Positions 1-9,384 are shown, counted from the first letter of the stretch. The stretch: DNA of 64,000 nt from Brachybacterium phenoliresistens (GCF_000576425.1 NZ_KK069988.1:539976-603975); one strand, 5' to 3'. Numbers and translations are program-made. Notes: a model not told the origin generated them from the sequence alone.

Positions 1-1421
1 TTGTTGGTCGGCTCGTCCAGCAGCAGCACGTTCGCGCTCGAGACGACGAGGGTGGCCAGCGCCAGACGGGTCTTCTCGCCGCCGGAGAGCACCCTGGCGG
101 GCTTGTGCACGTCGTCCCCGGTGAACAGGAAGGAGCCCAGGATCTTGCGGGCCTCGACCTCGGGCAGCTCGACCGCGGCGCTCATCATGTTCTCCAGCAC
201 GGTGCGATCGCCGTCCAGGGTCTCGTGCTCCTGGGCGTAGTAGCCGATGCGCAGGCCGTGCCCGGGCACGATGCCGCCGGTGTCCGAGTCGGACACCCCG
301 GCGAGGATGCGCAGCAGGGTGGTCTTGCCCGCGCCGTTCAGGCCCAGGATCACGACCTTGCTGCCGCGGTCGATCGCGAGGTCGACCCCGGTGAAGATCT
401 CCAGGCTGCCGTAGCTCTTGGAGAGGTCCTGGGCCATCAGCGGCGTCTTGCCGCAGGGAGCGGGCTTGGGGAAGCGCAGGCTGGCGACCTTGTCGGTGCG
501 CCGCTCCTCCTCCACCCCGTCCATCATCCGCTCGGCCCGCTTGAGCATGTTCTGGGCGGCGACGGCCTTGGTCGCCTTCGCGCGCATCTTCTCGGCCTGC
601 GCGGTGAGCGCCCCGGCCTTCTTCTCGGCGTTGGCGCGCTCGCGCCTGCGGCGCTTCTCGTCGTCCTCGCGCTGGCGCTGGTACAGCTTCCAGCCCATGT
701 TGTACATGTCGATCACGCTGCGGTTGGCGTCGAGGTAGAACACCTTGTTGACGACCTGCTCGACCAGCTGCACGTCATGGCTGATCACGATCAGCCCGCC
801 GCGGTAGGTCAGGAGGTACTCGCGCAGCCAGACGACGGAGTCCGCGTCGAGATGGTTGGTGGGCTCGTCCAGGATCATCGTGTCGGCCTGGGAGAACAGG
901 ATCCGCGCCAGCTCCACGCGACGGCGCTGGCCGCCGGAGAGCGTCCCCAGGCCCTGCTCCAGCAGGCGGTCGGGGATGCCCAGGTTCGCGGCCATGCGCT
1001 TGGCCTCGGCCTCGGCGGCATAGCCGCCGCGGGTCTCCAGCTCCGCGTCGATCCGCACGTAGCGGGCCATGGCCTTCTCGCGCTGGGCGTCGGTGATGGA
1101 CATGTCGGCCATGTCCTCCTCCGCCCTGCGCAGGCGCACCAGCAGAGCGTCCAGCCCGCGGGCGGAGAGGATCCGGGAGATGACCTTCTCCTCGGCATCG
1201 CCGGTCTGGGTGTCCTGCGGCAGGTAGCCCAGCTCCCCGGAGATCTCGACGGAGCCGGAGCTCGGCTGCAGCGTGCCCGAGAGCACCTTGGTCAGCGTGG
1301 TCTTCCCGGCGCCGTTGCGCCCGACCAGCCCGATCCGGTCCCCCGCGGTGACCTGGAAGCTCACCTCGCTCATGAGCAGGCGGGCCCCGACGCGGATCTC
1401 GAGGTCATGGACGGTGATCAC
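1..1421 (-). CDS. ABC-F family ATPase (3' end outside window)
   Basis: A soluble ATPase with two ABC domains in one chain and no membrane segment; ABC-F proteins act on the ribosome as translation factors or antibiotic-protection proteins. Of the visible 473 codons, domain 1 has Walker A GRNGAGKTT (about 34-42), signature LSGGQ (161-165) and Walker B ILDEPTNHLD (183-192). A charged linker rich in Lys and Arg follows, then a second Walker A (GLNGAGKTT) and signature LSGGEK. The window ends in the second DEPTN, so perhaps 50-60 residues are missing. The GTG start at 1421 is chosen because GAGGAG lies 10 bases upstream. A TATGCT -10-like box is at 1478-1483. Which ABC-F subgroup it belongs to cannot be told. 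Confidence 0.9.
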   Translation of the reverse strand, partial: MITVHDLEIRVGARLLMSEVSFQVTAGDRIGLVGRNGAGKTTLTKVLSGTLQPSSGSVEISGELGYLPQDTQTGDAEEKVISRILSARGLDALLVRLRRAEEDMADMSITDAQREKAMARYVRIDAELETRGGYAAEAEAKRMAANLGIPDRLLEQGLGTLSGGQRRRVELARILFSQADTMILDEPTNHLDADSVVWLREYLLTYRGGLIVISHDVQLVEQVVNKVFYLDANRSVIDMYNMGWKLYQRQREDDEKRRRRERANAEKKAGALTAQAEKMRAKATKAVAAQNMLKRAERMMDGVEEERRTDKVASLRFPKPAPCGKTPLMAQDLSKSYGSLEIFTGVDLAIDRGSKVVILGLNGAGKTTLLRILAGVSDSDTGGIVPGHGLRIGYYAQEHETLDGDRTVLENMMSAAVELPEVEARKILGSFLFTGDDVHKPARVLSGGEKTRLALATLVVSSANVLLLDEPTN

Positions 1422-1640
1422 GGCGGGGATGCTCCTCGGGACAAGCGGATGGGCGGCCCGGCGGCAGGGCCTCGTCAAGCATACGGAGACCTCCCGCGAA
1501 GCGGCCACGCAATACCCGTGCCTGTGATGAGATGAATGCCCCGGGCCATGGGGCCCGGGATCAGCGCGGATCCCCACCTCGGATCCGCTCCCCCGCGATC
1601 CCCACCCGGGATCCCGACCCAGACCGGAGGATCGACCCCG
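1422..1640. other. divergent intergenic region abcF / ald
   Basis: A 219-base gap between divergent starts. On the minus strand TATGCT (1483-1478) is a plausible -10 for the ABC-F gene. No convincing -10 was found for ald on the plus strand. An open frame runs through the gap in frame with ald, but its start has no ribosome binding site. Confidence 0.4.
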
Positions 1641-2759
1641 ATGCTCATCGGAGTGCCACGAGAGATCAAGAACCACGAGTACCGCGTCTCGCTCACCGCG
1701 GCGGGCGTGCACGAGCTGGTCATGGCCGGCCATGACGTCCTCGTCGAGCACGAGGCCGGCACCGGCGCCGGCGTCCCGGACGAGGCCTACCGTGCCGCCG
1801 GTGCGCGCATCGCGACCACCGCCGAGGAGGTGTGGGCCCGCGCCGAGATGATCGTGAAGGTCAAGGAGCCGCTGCCGGCGGAGTACGAGCGCATGCGCCC
1901 GGGCCAGATCCTGTTCACATACCTGCACCTCGCGGCCGATGCCGACCTCACCCGGGCGGTCCTCGACTCGGGGACCACCGCGATCGCCTACGAGACGGTG
2001 CAGCGGGCGGACCGCCAGCTGCCGCTGCTCGCGCCGATGAGCGCGATCGCCGGGCGCCTGGCCACGCAGGTCGCCGCCTACCACCTCATGAAGCCGCTCG
2101 GCGGGATGGGCCTGCTGATGGGCGGCGTCCCGGGGACCCGGGAGGCGAACGTCGTGGTCATCGGCGGCGGGGTCGTCGGCGAGCAGGCCGCTCTCATGGC
2201 CCGCGGCCTCCATGCCAACGTCACCGTGATGGACGTCGACCTCGCCCGTCTGAGCCAGATCGCCACGGTCCACGACGGCAACATCCTCACCCGCTACTCC
2301 ACCCGCCTGGACGTGGCCGACCAGCTCGCGGGGGCCGACGTCGTCATCGGCTCGGTGCTGATCCCCGGCAAGCGGGCCCCCAAGCTCGTCACCGACGACA
2401 TGGTCGCCGCCATGCGGCCCGGCGCCGTCCTGGTGGACGTCGCCATCGACCAGGGCGGCTGCTTCGAGGGGTCGCGGCCCACCACCCACGCCGAGCCGAC
2501 CTACACCGTGCACGACACGACGTACTACTGCGTGGCCAACATGCCCGGCAGCGTGCCGGTCACGGCCACGGCCGCGCTCTCCAGCGCGACCCTCCCCTAC
2601 GTCCTGCGCCTGGCCGGCAACGGCTGGCAGCAGGCCATGCGCGACGATCCGGCGCTCGCCCTGGGGCTCAACGCCCATGCCGGCTCGCTCACCCATGCCG
2701 GGGTCGGCGAGGCGCACGACATCGACACGATCCCCCTCGAGGAGGCCCTCGCCGGCTGA
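1641..2759 (+). CDS. ald: alanine dehydrogenase
   Basis: NAD-dependent oxidative deamination of L-alanine to pyruvate and ammonia, reversible, in the cytoplasm. The 372-residue length is that of the family (about 371). The N-terminus [19 protein letters not shown] carries the substrate-binding Arg of the Ald/PNT family. VKVKEPL and the nucleotide-binding glycine run [13 protein letters not shown] are present, and so is the C-terminal block with the conserved [15 protein letters not shown]. An in-frame upstream ATG at 1536 exists, but the chosen ATG follows GGAGG by 10 bases and begins exactly where the family begins. The gene stands alone, convergent with the suf operon. Confidence 0.97.
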   Translation: MLIGVPREIKNHEYRVSLTAAGVHELVMAGHDVLVEHEAGTGAGVPDEAYRAAGARIATTAEEVWARAEMIVKVKEPLPAEYERMRPGQILFTYLHLAADADLTRAVLDSGTTAIAYETVQRADRQLPLLAPMSAIAGRLATQVAAYHLMKPLGGMGLLMGGVPGTREANVVVIGGGVVGEQAALMARGLHANVTVMDVDLARLSQIATVHDGNILTRYSTRLDVADQLAGADVVIGSVLIPGKRAPKLVTDDMVAAMRPGAVLVDVAIDQGGCFEGSRPTTHAEPTYTVHDTTYYCVANMPGSVPVTATAALSSATLPYVLRLAGNGWQQAMRDDPALALGLNAHAGSLTHAGVGEAHDIDTIPLEEALAG

Positions 2760-2870
2760 GCGCCGGCCGGCCCGGGAGCAGCGCGCGCCCGGCCTCTCGC
2801 CCGAGCATCCGCTCGTGCGCCGGCTCCGCCTCCCGCAACCGCGCCTGCGCTCGCGGTCCGCGGGCCGCGG

Positions 2871-2926
2871 AATGAAAAGTCACCCTGTATGCCAGATCAG
2901 AGGTCTGTACGGCATACAGGGTGACT
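2871..2926 (-). terminator. suf operon intrinsic terminator
   Basis: Perfect 15-bp inverted repeat, arms 2879-2893 and 2911-2925, with a 17-base loop; an A-T pair adds a 16th. Read on the minus strand the stem is followed by TTTT (2878-2875), so it acts as an intrinsic terminator about 110 bases after the sufT stop. On the plus strand no U-run follows, so it probably serves ald less well. Confidence 0.8.
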
Positions 2927-3038
2927 GCGTCTCGGACGATCGCCGTTCGCCGCCGGTCGGTCCGCCCGCGGGCAGCGGTCCGGCCGAGCTCCCGCGGCCC
3001 CGCCCGACCCGGCACGGGTCGGAGGCGGGGATGAGGGG

Positions 3039-3380
3039 TCAGAGGTTGAAGCCGATGGCCCGCAGCTGCTCGCGGCCGTCCTCGGTGATCTTCTCCATGC
3101 CCCACGGCGGCATCCACACCCAGTTGATGCGGTGCGACTCGGTGATGGGATCCAGCACCGCGAAGGTCTGCTCCTCGAGCATCTCCGTCAGCGGGCAGGC
3201 CGCGGAGGTCAGGGTCATGTCGATCACGGCCTCGCCGTTCTCGACCGTGACCCCGTAGATCAGCCCGAGGTCCACGACGTTGATCCCCAGCTCGGGATCG
3301 ATGACGTCCTTGAGGGCCTCGAGGACCTGCTCCTCGGTCACGTGGACCCCGGCGCTCTGCTCGGCGCTCTGATCGGTCAT
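3039..3380 (-). CDS. sufT: SufT-type (MIP18/DUF59) Fe-S cluster assembly factor
   Basis: A 113-residue single-domain protein of the DUF59 family (MIP18, PaaD-like), which helps mature Fe-S proteins. The family core is clear: [19 protein letters not shown] (about 27-45), the conserved Cys in [14 protein letters not shown], and the C-terminal [11 protein letters not shown] stretch. Last gene of the suf operon, 28 bases after sufC, and followed by the operon terminator. It probably acts as an auxiliary carrier or targeting factor rather than a scaffold. Confidence 0.9.
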   Translation of the reverse strand: MTDQSAEQSAGVHVTEEQVLEALKDVIDPELGINVVDLGLIYGVTVENGEAVIDMTLTSAACPLTEMLEEQTFAVLDPITESHRINWVWMPPWGMEKITEDGREQLRAIGFNL

Positions 3381-3408
3381 GGCATCTCCTCCCGGAGGCG
3401 GGACGACG

Positions 3409-4167
3409 TCAGTTCGCCGTCGTCAGGTAGCGGTCGTAGCCCTCGTTCTCGAGGCGCTCGGCGAGCTCGGGCCCGCCCTCCTCGGCGACCCGGCCGCCCA
3501 CGAACACGTGGACGAAGTCGGGGGTGATGTAGTTGAGGATGCGCGTGTAGTGCGTGATGAGCATGATGCCGACCTCGGTGTTCTCCTTGGCGCGGTTCAC
3601 GCCCTCGGAGACGATCCGCAGCGCGTCGACGTCGAGGCCGGAGTCGGTCTCGTCGAGGATCGCGATGGCGGGCTTGAGCAGCTCCATCTGGAGGATCTCG
3701 TGGCGCTTCTTCTCGCCGCCGGAGAAGCCCTCGTTGACGTTGCGCTCGGCGAAGGCCGGGTCCATGCGCAGGTTGTCCATGGCGCCCTTGACGTCCTTGA
3801 CCCAGGTGCGCAGGGCGGGGGCCTGGCCGTCGACCGCGGTCTTGGCGGTGCGCAGGAAGTTCGAGACGCTCACGCCGGGGACCTCGACGGGGTACTGCAT
3901 GGCCAGGAACAGGCCGGCGCGGGCGCGCTCGTCGACGCTCATCTCCAGCAGGTCCTCGCCGTCCAGCTGGACGCTGCCGCTGGTGATCTCGTACTTCGGG
4001 TGGCCGGCGATGGCGTAGGCCAGGGTGGACTTGCCCGAGCCGTTGGGGCCCATGATCGCGTGGGTCTCGCCGGAGCGGATGGTCAGGTTCACGCCCTTGA
4101 GGATCTCCTTGGTGCCCTCCGGCGTCTCGACGGTGGCGTGGAGGTCCTTGATCTCGAGGATCGACAT
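3409..4167 (-). CDS. sufC: Fe-S cluster assembly ATPase SufC
   Basis: ABC-type ATPase of the SufBCD scaffold that powers the conformational change needed for cluster assembly; cytoplasmic, no membrane partner. In 252 residues: Walker A GPNGSGKST (40-48), signature FSGGEKKR (148-155), Walker B with the SufC-typical ILDETDSGLD (170-179), and the switch His in LITHYTR. Length matches the family (about 250). It follows the Rieske gene by 46 bases in the suf operon. Confidence 0.98.
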   Translation of the reverse strand: MSILEIKDLHATVETPEGTKEILKGVNLTIRSGETHAIMGPNGSGKSTLAYAIAGHPKYEITSGSVQLDGEDLLEMSVDERARAGLFLAMQYPVEVPGVSVSNFLRTAKTAVDGQAPALRTWVKDVKGAMDNLRMDPAFAERNVNEGFSGGEKKRHEILQMELLKPAIAILDETDSGLDVDALRIVSEGVNRAKENTEVGIMLITHYTRILNYITPDFVHVFVGGRVAEEGGPELAERLENEGYDRYLTTAN

Positions 4168-4213
4168 GGTGCGGGTTCTCCTTCGGGGAGCTGTACGGAT
4201 GTGTGGAAGGGGG

Positions 4214-4549
4214 TCACACCGGGATCGGCGCCGAGGTGTCGACGCTGATGGTGCCGGTGGAGGGGTCGATGCTCACCGCGTAGACGGCCACGGGGGCGGT
4301 GGCCGGCAGCTGCAGGGGGCGGCCGGTGGCGAGGTCGAACTGGCTGCCGTGCTTCCAGCATTCGAGGGTGCACCCCTCGACGTCGCCGTCGGACAGCGCG
4401 ACGTCCTCGTGGGTGCAGCGGTCCTCGAGCGCGTGGACGCCGCCGTCCTCGTCCCGGGCGAGGGCGAGCTCGATCCCGCCGACCTCGACGGCCAGCACCT
4501 CGCCGGGTGCCAGGTCGTCGAGGTTCGCGACGGGATGCATCTCGGGCAT
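4214..4549 (-). CDS. Rieske [2Fe-2S] ferredoxin-like protein of the suf operon
   Basis: Small Rieske protein of 111 residues with the ligand pattern CTH (45-47) and CWKH (64-67) that binds a [2Fe-2S] cluster with two Cys and two His. Proteins of this size are annotated as non-heme iron oxygenase ferredoxin subunits, but here no oxygenase is near. The location between sufD and sufC, 2 bases after the sufD stop, suggests a part in cluster assembly or electron delivery to it (inference). The ATG at 4549 is chosen because it follows sufD directly. Confidence 0.9.
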   Translation of the reverse strand: MPEMHPVANLDDLAPGEVLAVEVGGIELALARDEDGGVHALEDRCTHEDVALSDGDVEGCTLECWKHGSQFDLATGRPLQLPATAPVAVYAVSIDPSTGTISVDTSAPIPV

Positions 4550-4551
4550 GG

Positions 4552-5745
4552 TCAGTTCATGCTCCGGGCGAGCTCGGTCTCGATGGACGCGGTGAGGTGC
4601 TCGCGGATGTCGGGCACATCGATCTTCTGGATCAGCTCGGCGAAGAAGCCGCGCACCACCAGACGGCGGGCCTCGATCTCGGGGATCCCGCGGGCGCGGA
4701 GGTAGAACAGCTGCTCGTCGTCGAAGCGACCGGTGGCGGCGGCGTGGCCCGCGCCCTCGATCTCGCCCGTCTCGATCTCGAGGTTGGGGACGGAGTCGGC
4801 GCGGGCGCCCTCGGTGAGCACGAGGTTGCGGTTGACCTCGTAGGTCTCGGTGCCCTCGGCGACCTTGCGGATGAGCACGTCGCCCACCCAGACGCTGCGC
4901 GCGCCCTTGCCCTGGAGCGCGCCCTTGTAGGTCACGTTGGACGTGCACTTGGGGGCGGCGTGGTCCACGAAGAGACGGTGCTCGAGGTGCTGGCCGTCGT
5001 CGGCGAAGTACAGGCCGATCTGCTCGACCTCGCCGCCGGGGGCGGTGAAGCGCGAGGTCGCGTTCACGCGCACGGCCTTGCCGCCGAGGGTGACGACGAT
5101 GTGCTTGAGGGTCGCGTCGCGGCCGATGCTCGCGACGTGGGTGGCCACGTGCACGGCGTCGTCGTCCCAGTCCTGCAGGGAGATGACGGTCATGCGGGAG
5201 TTCGCGCCGAGCACCATCTCGACGTTCTGGGCGTACCGCGCGGAGCCGGTGTGGTTGAGCACGAAGGTGGCGCTCGAGCTCTCCTCGGTCTCCAGCACGA
5301 TCGCGCCGTGCGCGACGACGGAGGCGTCGTGCCCGCCGATCTCGACGACCGTGGGCTGGTCGACCTCGACGTTGCGCTGCGCCGTCAGGTGCAGGGCGTT
5401 CGCGGTCAGCTCGGCGGTGCGGGCGGCCACCAGGTCCTCGGGGACGAGCACGCTGTCGCGCGGTCCCTCGCCGGAGCCGAGCTGGCCCGCGCGCACGCCC
5501 TCGACCTCGTCGACGTCGTAGCTCAGGTGCTCCTCGGAGACCGTGGTCTCCTCGGCCTGGAACAGCGGCAGCAGGTCGCGCAGGGGGGCGAAGCGCCACT
5601 CCTCCTCGCGGCCGGTGGGGACCGGGTGCTGGGCGACGTCGAAGGAGGCATGGCGCGTGGCGCGCGACTCCTCGCCGGTGGCGGGGCCGAAGCTCAGGCC
5701 CTCGCTCTCGAGCTCGGCCTTCGAGTGATCCGTGGTCAGCGTCAT
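4552..5745 (-). CDS. sufD: Fe-S cluster assembly scaffold SufD
   Basis: Scaffold subunit that pairs with SufB, with SufC as the ATPase. 397 residues; the C-terminal SufBD core ends with GRFDDEQLFYLRARGIPEIE and the VVRGFFAELI helix, closely parallel to the SufB ending. Length is normal for actinobacterial SufD. The ATG shares one base with the sufB stop (TGATG), so translation is coupled. The open frame extends far upstream through sufB in another frame, which is a high-GC artefact. Confidence 0.97.
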   Translation of the reverse strand: MTLTTDHSKAELESEGLSFGPATGEESRATRHASFDVAQHPVPTGREEEWRFAPLRDLLPLFQAEETTVSEEHLSYDVDEVEGVRAGQLGSGEGPRDSVLVPEDLVAARTAELTANALHLTAQRNVEVDQPTVVEIGGHDASVVAHGAIVLETEESSSATFVLNHTGSARYAQNVEMVLGANSRMTVISLQDWDDDAVHVATHVASIGRDATLKHIVVTLGGKAVRVNATSRFTAPGGEVEQIGLYFADDGQHLEHRLFVDHAAPKCTSNVTYKGALQGKGARSVWVGDVLIRKVAEGTETYEVNRNLVLTEGARADSVPNLEIETGEIEGAGHAAATGRFDDEQLFYLRARGIPEIEARRLVVRGFFAELIQKIDVPDIREHLTASIETELARSMN

Positions 5746-7172
5746 CAGCCGACGGCTCCTTCCATCTGCAGTTCGATCAGTCGGTTGAGCTCGAGCGCAT
5801 ACTCCATGGGCAGCTCGCGCGCGATCGGCTCGATGAAGCCGCGCACGATCATCGCCATGGCCTCGGTCTCCTCCATGCCGCGGCTCATGAGGTAGAACAG
5901 CTGCTCCTCGGAGACCTTGGAGACGGTGGCCTCGTGGCCCATCTGGACGTCGTCGACGCGCACGTCGACGTACGGGTAGGTGTCGGTGCGGGACTTGGTG
6001 TCCACCAGCAGGGCGTCGCACAGCACTGTCGAGGCGGAGTGGTGCGCCCCGTTGTTGACCTGCACGAGGCCGCGGTAGGAGGAGCGGCCGCCGCCGCGGG
6101 AGACGGACTTCGAGACGATCGAGCTCGAGGTGTGGGGCGCCATGTGCACCATCTTCGAGCCGGTGTCCTGATGCTGGCCCTCGCCGGCGAAGGCGATGGA
6201 CAGCGTCTCGCCGCGGGCGTGCTCGCCCTGCAGCCAGACCGCGGGGTACTTCATCGTCACCTTGGAGCCGATGTTCCCGTCGACCCACTCCATGGTGCCG
6301 CCGGCCTCGACGGTGGTGCGCTTGGTGACGAGGTTGTAGACGTTGTTCGACCAGTTCTGGATGGTCGTGTACCGCACGCGGGCGTTCTTCTTCACCACGA
6401 TCTCGACGACCGCGGAGTGCAGCGAGTCCGACTGGTAGATCGGGGCGGTGCAGCCCTCGACGTAGTGGACGTAGGAGCCCTCGTCGGCGATGATCAGCGT
6501 CCGCTCGAACTGGCCCATGTTCTCGGTGTTGATCCGGAAGTAGGCCTGCAGCGGGATCTCCACGTGCACGCCCTTGGGGACGTAGACGAAGGAGCCGCCG
6601 GACCACACGGCGGTGTTCAGCGCGGCGAACTTGTTGTCGCCTGCGGGGATGACGGTGCCGAAGTACTCCTCGAAGAGCTCGGGGTGCTCCTTCAGACCGG
6701 TGTCGGTGTCCAGGAAGATGACGCCCTGGGCCTCGAGGTCCTCGCGGATCTGGTGGTAGACGACCTCGGACTCGTACTGGGCGGCGACGCCGGCGACCAG
6801 GCGCTGCTTCTCCGCCTCGGGGATGCCGAGCCGGTCGTAGGTCTCCTTGATCTCCGCGGGAAGCTCGTCCCACGTGGTCGCCTGCTTCTCGGTGGAGCGG
6901 ACGAAGTACTTGATGTTGTCGAAGTCGATGCCGGAGAGGTCCGCGCCCCAGCTGGGCATGGGCTTCTTGTCGAAGAGCTTCAGGCCGCGCAGGCGGCGCT
7001 TGAGCATCCACTCGGGCTCGTTCTTGAGGCGGGAGATGTCGCGGACGACCTCCTCGCTGAGACCGCGGCGGGCCGAGGTCCCTGCCGCGTCCTCGTCGTG
7101 CCAGCCATAGGCGTAGGAGCCGATGGAGGAGATGATCTCCTCCTGGCTGAGCTGCTCGGGTGCGCTCGTCAT
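5745..7172 (-). CDS. sufB: Fe-S cluster assembly scaffold SufB
   Basis: Main scaffold subunit of SufBCD; 475 residues, the normal length. Family landmarks are visible: [12 protein letters not shown] near the N-terminus, [35 protein letters not shown], the conserved Cys in [11 protein letters not shown], and the C-terminal [17 protein letters not shown]. The start ATG overlaps the sufR stop by 4 bases (ATGA). It follows the regulator gene, so the operon is expected to be self-regulated by cluster status. Confidence 0.98.
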   Translation of the reverse strand: MTSAPEQLSQEEIISSIGSYAYGWHDEDAAGTSARRGLSEEVVRDISRLKNEPEWMLKRRLRGLKLFDKKPMPSWGADLSGIDFDNIKYFVRSTEKQATTWDELPAEIKETYDRLGIPEAEKQRLVAGVAAQYESEVVYHQIREDLEAQGVIFLDTDTGLKEHPELFEEYFGTVIPAGDNKFAALNTAVWSGGSFVYVPKGVHVEIPLQAYFRINTENMGQFERTLIIADEGSYVHYVEGCTAPIYQSDSLHSAVVEIVVKKNARVRYTTIQNWSNNVYNLVTKRTTVEAGGTMEWVDGNIGSKVTMKYPAVWLQGEHARGETLSIAFAGEGQHQDTGSKMVHMAPHTSSSIVSKSVSRGGGRSSYRGLVQVNNGAHHSASTVLCDALLVDTKSRTDTYPYVDVRVDDVQMGHEATVSKVSEEQLFYLMSRGMEETEAMAMIVRGFIEPIARELPMEYALELNRLIELQMEGAVG

Positions 7173-7945
7173 GGTGTCCTTCCCTCCGTGAGCGGAATGT
7201 GTGTCGTGCAGGCGTGGGCGCCGCCTGCGAGGGTCGCGAGCCGCTGGACGGGGACCCCCAGCATCCGGGAGATCGCCCGGGTCTCCGCCTCGCACAGCTC
7301 GGGGTGCTCGGCGGCGATGTCCTTGATCGGGCAGTGGCCCTGGACGAGCTGCGCCGTTCTGAGCGTACGCGTGCCGCCGCCGGGCCGCGATCCCGCGACA
7401 TGCAGCGGGACCGTGACGGGCCGGGCCGTGGTGGCGTAGCCCATCTCGGTCAGGAGCTCGGCCAGCATGTGCACGCGCTCGGCGGGGTCGACCGTGCGGC
7501 CGGACTCCTCGGCCCGATGGATCCGGGAGGCGAGCTCGCGGATCCACGGGCGCACGCGCGCCTCGCCCAGGCGGCCGATGGCCTCCGCTCCCCCGAGGGA
7601 GAGCAGCTCCTCCAGGGCGAGGAGGGCGACCTTGTCGTACTCGCTGCCCAGGGATTCGTGGGCGGCGGGAGCCAGGACGAACGCCTTCGAGGGGCGGCCG
7701 CGTCCGCGCTGGGTGGCGCGCAGCGCGTGCTCCTGGATGATGCCCTCGGACTCGAGCGCCGCGAGGTGGCGGCGCACGGCCGCGCTGGTGATGCAGAAGC
7801 GCTCGGCCAGGTCCTTGGCGGTGATGGGCCCATGCGCGGAGATCGCCTCGATGAGGCGGTCGCGGGTGTCCCGAGGATCGGACCCGGCGACCGCTCGGTC
7901 GTGCAGGTCCTCGCGGTCCAGCCGCGCATGCGGTGCGGACTCCAC
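7169..7945 (-). CDS. sufR: SufR-type Fe-S-sensing transcriptional repressor
   Basis: DeoR/ArsR-like winged-helix repressor at the head of the suf operon; homologues hold an Fe-S cluster and repress suf when clusters are plentiful. 258 residues: HTH about 28-75 ([21 protein letters not shown]), C-terminal sensor with cysteines spaced C-X12-C-X27-C. Cyanobacterial SufR has a fourth Cys (CX12CX13CX14C); here the third of the four is absent, so a three-Cys ligand set is likely. GTG at 7945 is well supported by GGAGGT six bases upstream. Confidence 0.93.
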   Translation of the reverse strand: MESAPHARLDREDLHDRAVAGSDPRDTRDRLIEAISAHGPITAKDLAERFCITSAAVRRHLAALESEGIIQEHALRATQRGRGRPSKAFVLAPAAHESLGSEYDKVALLALEELLSLGGAEAIGRLGEARVRPWIRELASRIHRAEESGRTVDPAERVHMLAELLTEMGYATTARPVTVPLHVAGSRPGGGTRTLRTAQLVQGHCPIKDIAAEHPELCEAETRAISRMLGVPVQRLATLAGGAHACTTHIPLTEGRTP

Positions 7946-8044
7946 GATTCCACCTCCCTGTCCTCGCCGGGACGCGCGCCGGACGACGCGCGGCGGTCAT
8001 GTCCTGCACGGGCGGAGCCGTGCCGGGACCTGCCGGCCACCTCG

Positions 8045-8069
8045 ATTTTACAAGGGTCTCGTTGCTAAA
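8045..8069 (-). promoter_or_regulatory. suf operon promoter and possible SufR operator
   Basis: Minus-strand TAAAAT (8050-8045) is a good -10 box about 100 bases before the sufR GTG. It overlaps an imperfect inverted repeat, TTTACAA (8047-8053) against TTGCTAAA (8062-8069), which would suit a repressor such as SufR acting on its own operon. The assignment to SufR is inference. Confidence 0.45.
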
Positions 8070-8171
8070 TGGCGATGCGGACCGAGGAACATGACGAGGG
8101 TCACCGGGGGTGCAGGTCAGGGGACATCGGCCCCGGAAATCGCCACCGGACGGGCCCGGCCCGCAGGACTC

Positions 8172-8200
8172 TTGTGGGTAGTTCGCTTTTCAACTACGGT
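8172..8200 (+). promoter_or_regulatory. promoter of the glutathionyl-hydroquinone-reductase-like gene (leaderless)
   Basis: -35 TTGTGG (8172-8177), 17-base spacer, -10 TACGGT (8195-8200). Six bases separate the -10 from the ATG at 8207 and no Shine-Dalgarno is seen, so the mRNA probably begins at the start codon. Confidence 0.6.
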
Positions 8201-8206
8201 GGCGGT

Positions 8207-9277
8207 ATGAGCGAGACGCACGAGGACGACGCACCCCAGGATCACGACCAGAAGGGCAGCTACGTCACCGCCGGGTCCGAGTTCCGGCGCGACATGACCT
8301 ACATCCCGGACCGCATCACCCGGGACGCGCGCGACGGCTGGCCCGTCGAGGCCGGGCGGTACCGCCTGATCGCCGCGCGCGCCTGCCCCTGGGCGAACCG
8401 CACCCTCATCGCCCGCCGCCTGCTCGGCCTCGAGGAGGCCATCAGCGTGGGCATGCCCGGCCCCACCCACGACAAGCGCTCCTGGACCTTCGACCTGGAC
8501 GAGGGCGGCCGCGACCCCGTGCTGGGGTACGAGCGCCTGCAGGAGGCCTATTTCGCCCGCTTCCCCGACTACCCGCGCGGCATCACGGTCCCGGCGCTCG
8601 TGGACATCCCCACGCGCTCGGTGGTCACCAACGACTTCTCGCAGATCACCCTGGACCTCGCCACCGAATGGGCTCCCCTGCACCGCGAGGGCGCCCCGGA
8701 CCTCTACCCCGAGGCGCTGCGCGCGGAGATCGACGAGCTCAACGACTGGATGCTGCACCGCGTCAACAACGGCGTCTACAAGGCGGGCTTCGCCGGCACG
8801 CAGGAGGCCTACGAGAGCGCCTACGGCGAGCTGTGGGACGCCCTCGACGTGCTCGAGGAGCGCCTCGCCGATCGCCGCTACCTGATGGGCCCCGCGATCA
8901 CCGAGGCCGATGTGCGCCTGTTCCCCACCCTGGTGCGCTTCGACGCGGTCTACTACGCGCACTTCAAGGCGAACCGCCAGCCGCTGTTCACGATGCCGAA
9001 CCTGTGGGGCTACCTCAAGGACCTGTTCCAGACCCCCGGGTTCGGGGACACGGTGGACTTCCGGCAGATCAAGGAGCACTACTACGTGGTGCAGACGGAC
9101 ATCAACCCCACCCAGGTGGTGCCCGTCGGCCCCTCCCTCGAGCGGTTCCTGGAGCCCCACGGCCGCGACGGCCTGCCCACCGACACCTGGGGGCCGGGCG
9201 GCACCGCTCCCCTGCCGCCGCTCGCGGCGGAGGTCGTCGACCCGGCGAACACGCCGCTGCACCTGACCGGACGCTGA
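8207..9277 (+). CDS. Xi-class glutathione S-transferase / S-(thiol)-hydroquinone reductase family protein
   Basis: Member of the ECM4/YqjG family, which removes a thiol from thiol-conjugated hydroquinones. 356 residues; thioredoxin-like half with the catalytic CPWANR (Cys60), then an all-helical half with RRYLMGPAITEADVRLFPTLVRFD, typical of the family. Actinobacteria mostly use mycothiol rather than glutathione, so the natural co-substrate is likely mycothiol (inference). An open frame extends upstream, but the ATG at 8207 coincides with the predicted transcription start. Single gene, divergent from suf. Confidence 0.9.
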   Translation: MSETHEDDAPQDHDQKGSYVTAGSEFRRDMTYIPDRITRDARDGWPVEAGRYRLIAARACPWANRTLIARRLLGLEEAISVGMPGPTHDKRSWTFDLDEGGRDPVLGYERLQEAYFARFPDYPRGITVPALVDIPTRSVVTNDFSQITLDLATEWAPLHREGAPDLYPEALRAEIDELNDWMLHRVNNGVYKAGFAGTQEAYESAYGELWDALDVLEERLADRRYLMGPAITEADVRLFPTLVRFDAVYYAHFKANRQPLFTMPNLWGYLKDLFQTPGFGDTVDFRQIKEHYYVVQTDINPTQVVPVGPSLERFLEPHGRDGLPTDTWGPGGTAPLPPLAAEVVDPANTPLHLTGR

Positions 9278-9278
9278 C

Positions 9279-9295
9279 CCGGGACCCCGTCCCGG
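9279..9295 (+). terminator. hairpin after the reductase gene
   Basis: CCGGGAC (9279-9285) pairs with GTCCCGG (9289-9295) over a 3-base loop, starting two bases after the TGA stop. No U-run follows, so it is only a candidate terminator. Confidence 0.4.
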
Positions 9296-9369
9296 CCCCC
9301 GGGCGCACCGCGGCTGTGGCGTCGGGTACGCCCGGGCCCGCTCGCAGCGGCCGGGCAGGAGCGACGGCC

Positions 9370-9375
9370 TACCAT
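9370..9375 (+). promoter_or_regulatory. -10 box of the ABC exporter / ctaA region
   Basis: TACCAT, nine bases before the ATG at 9385. No Shine-Dalgarno; leaderless or nearly so. Confidence 0.45.
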
Positions 9376-9384
9376 GGTCCCGCC

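Noticed and set aside
105-1535. A 476-codon plus-strand frame
   Set aside because: Low-complexity Ala/Gly/His-rich translation antisense to the clear ABC-F ATPase.
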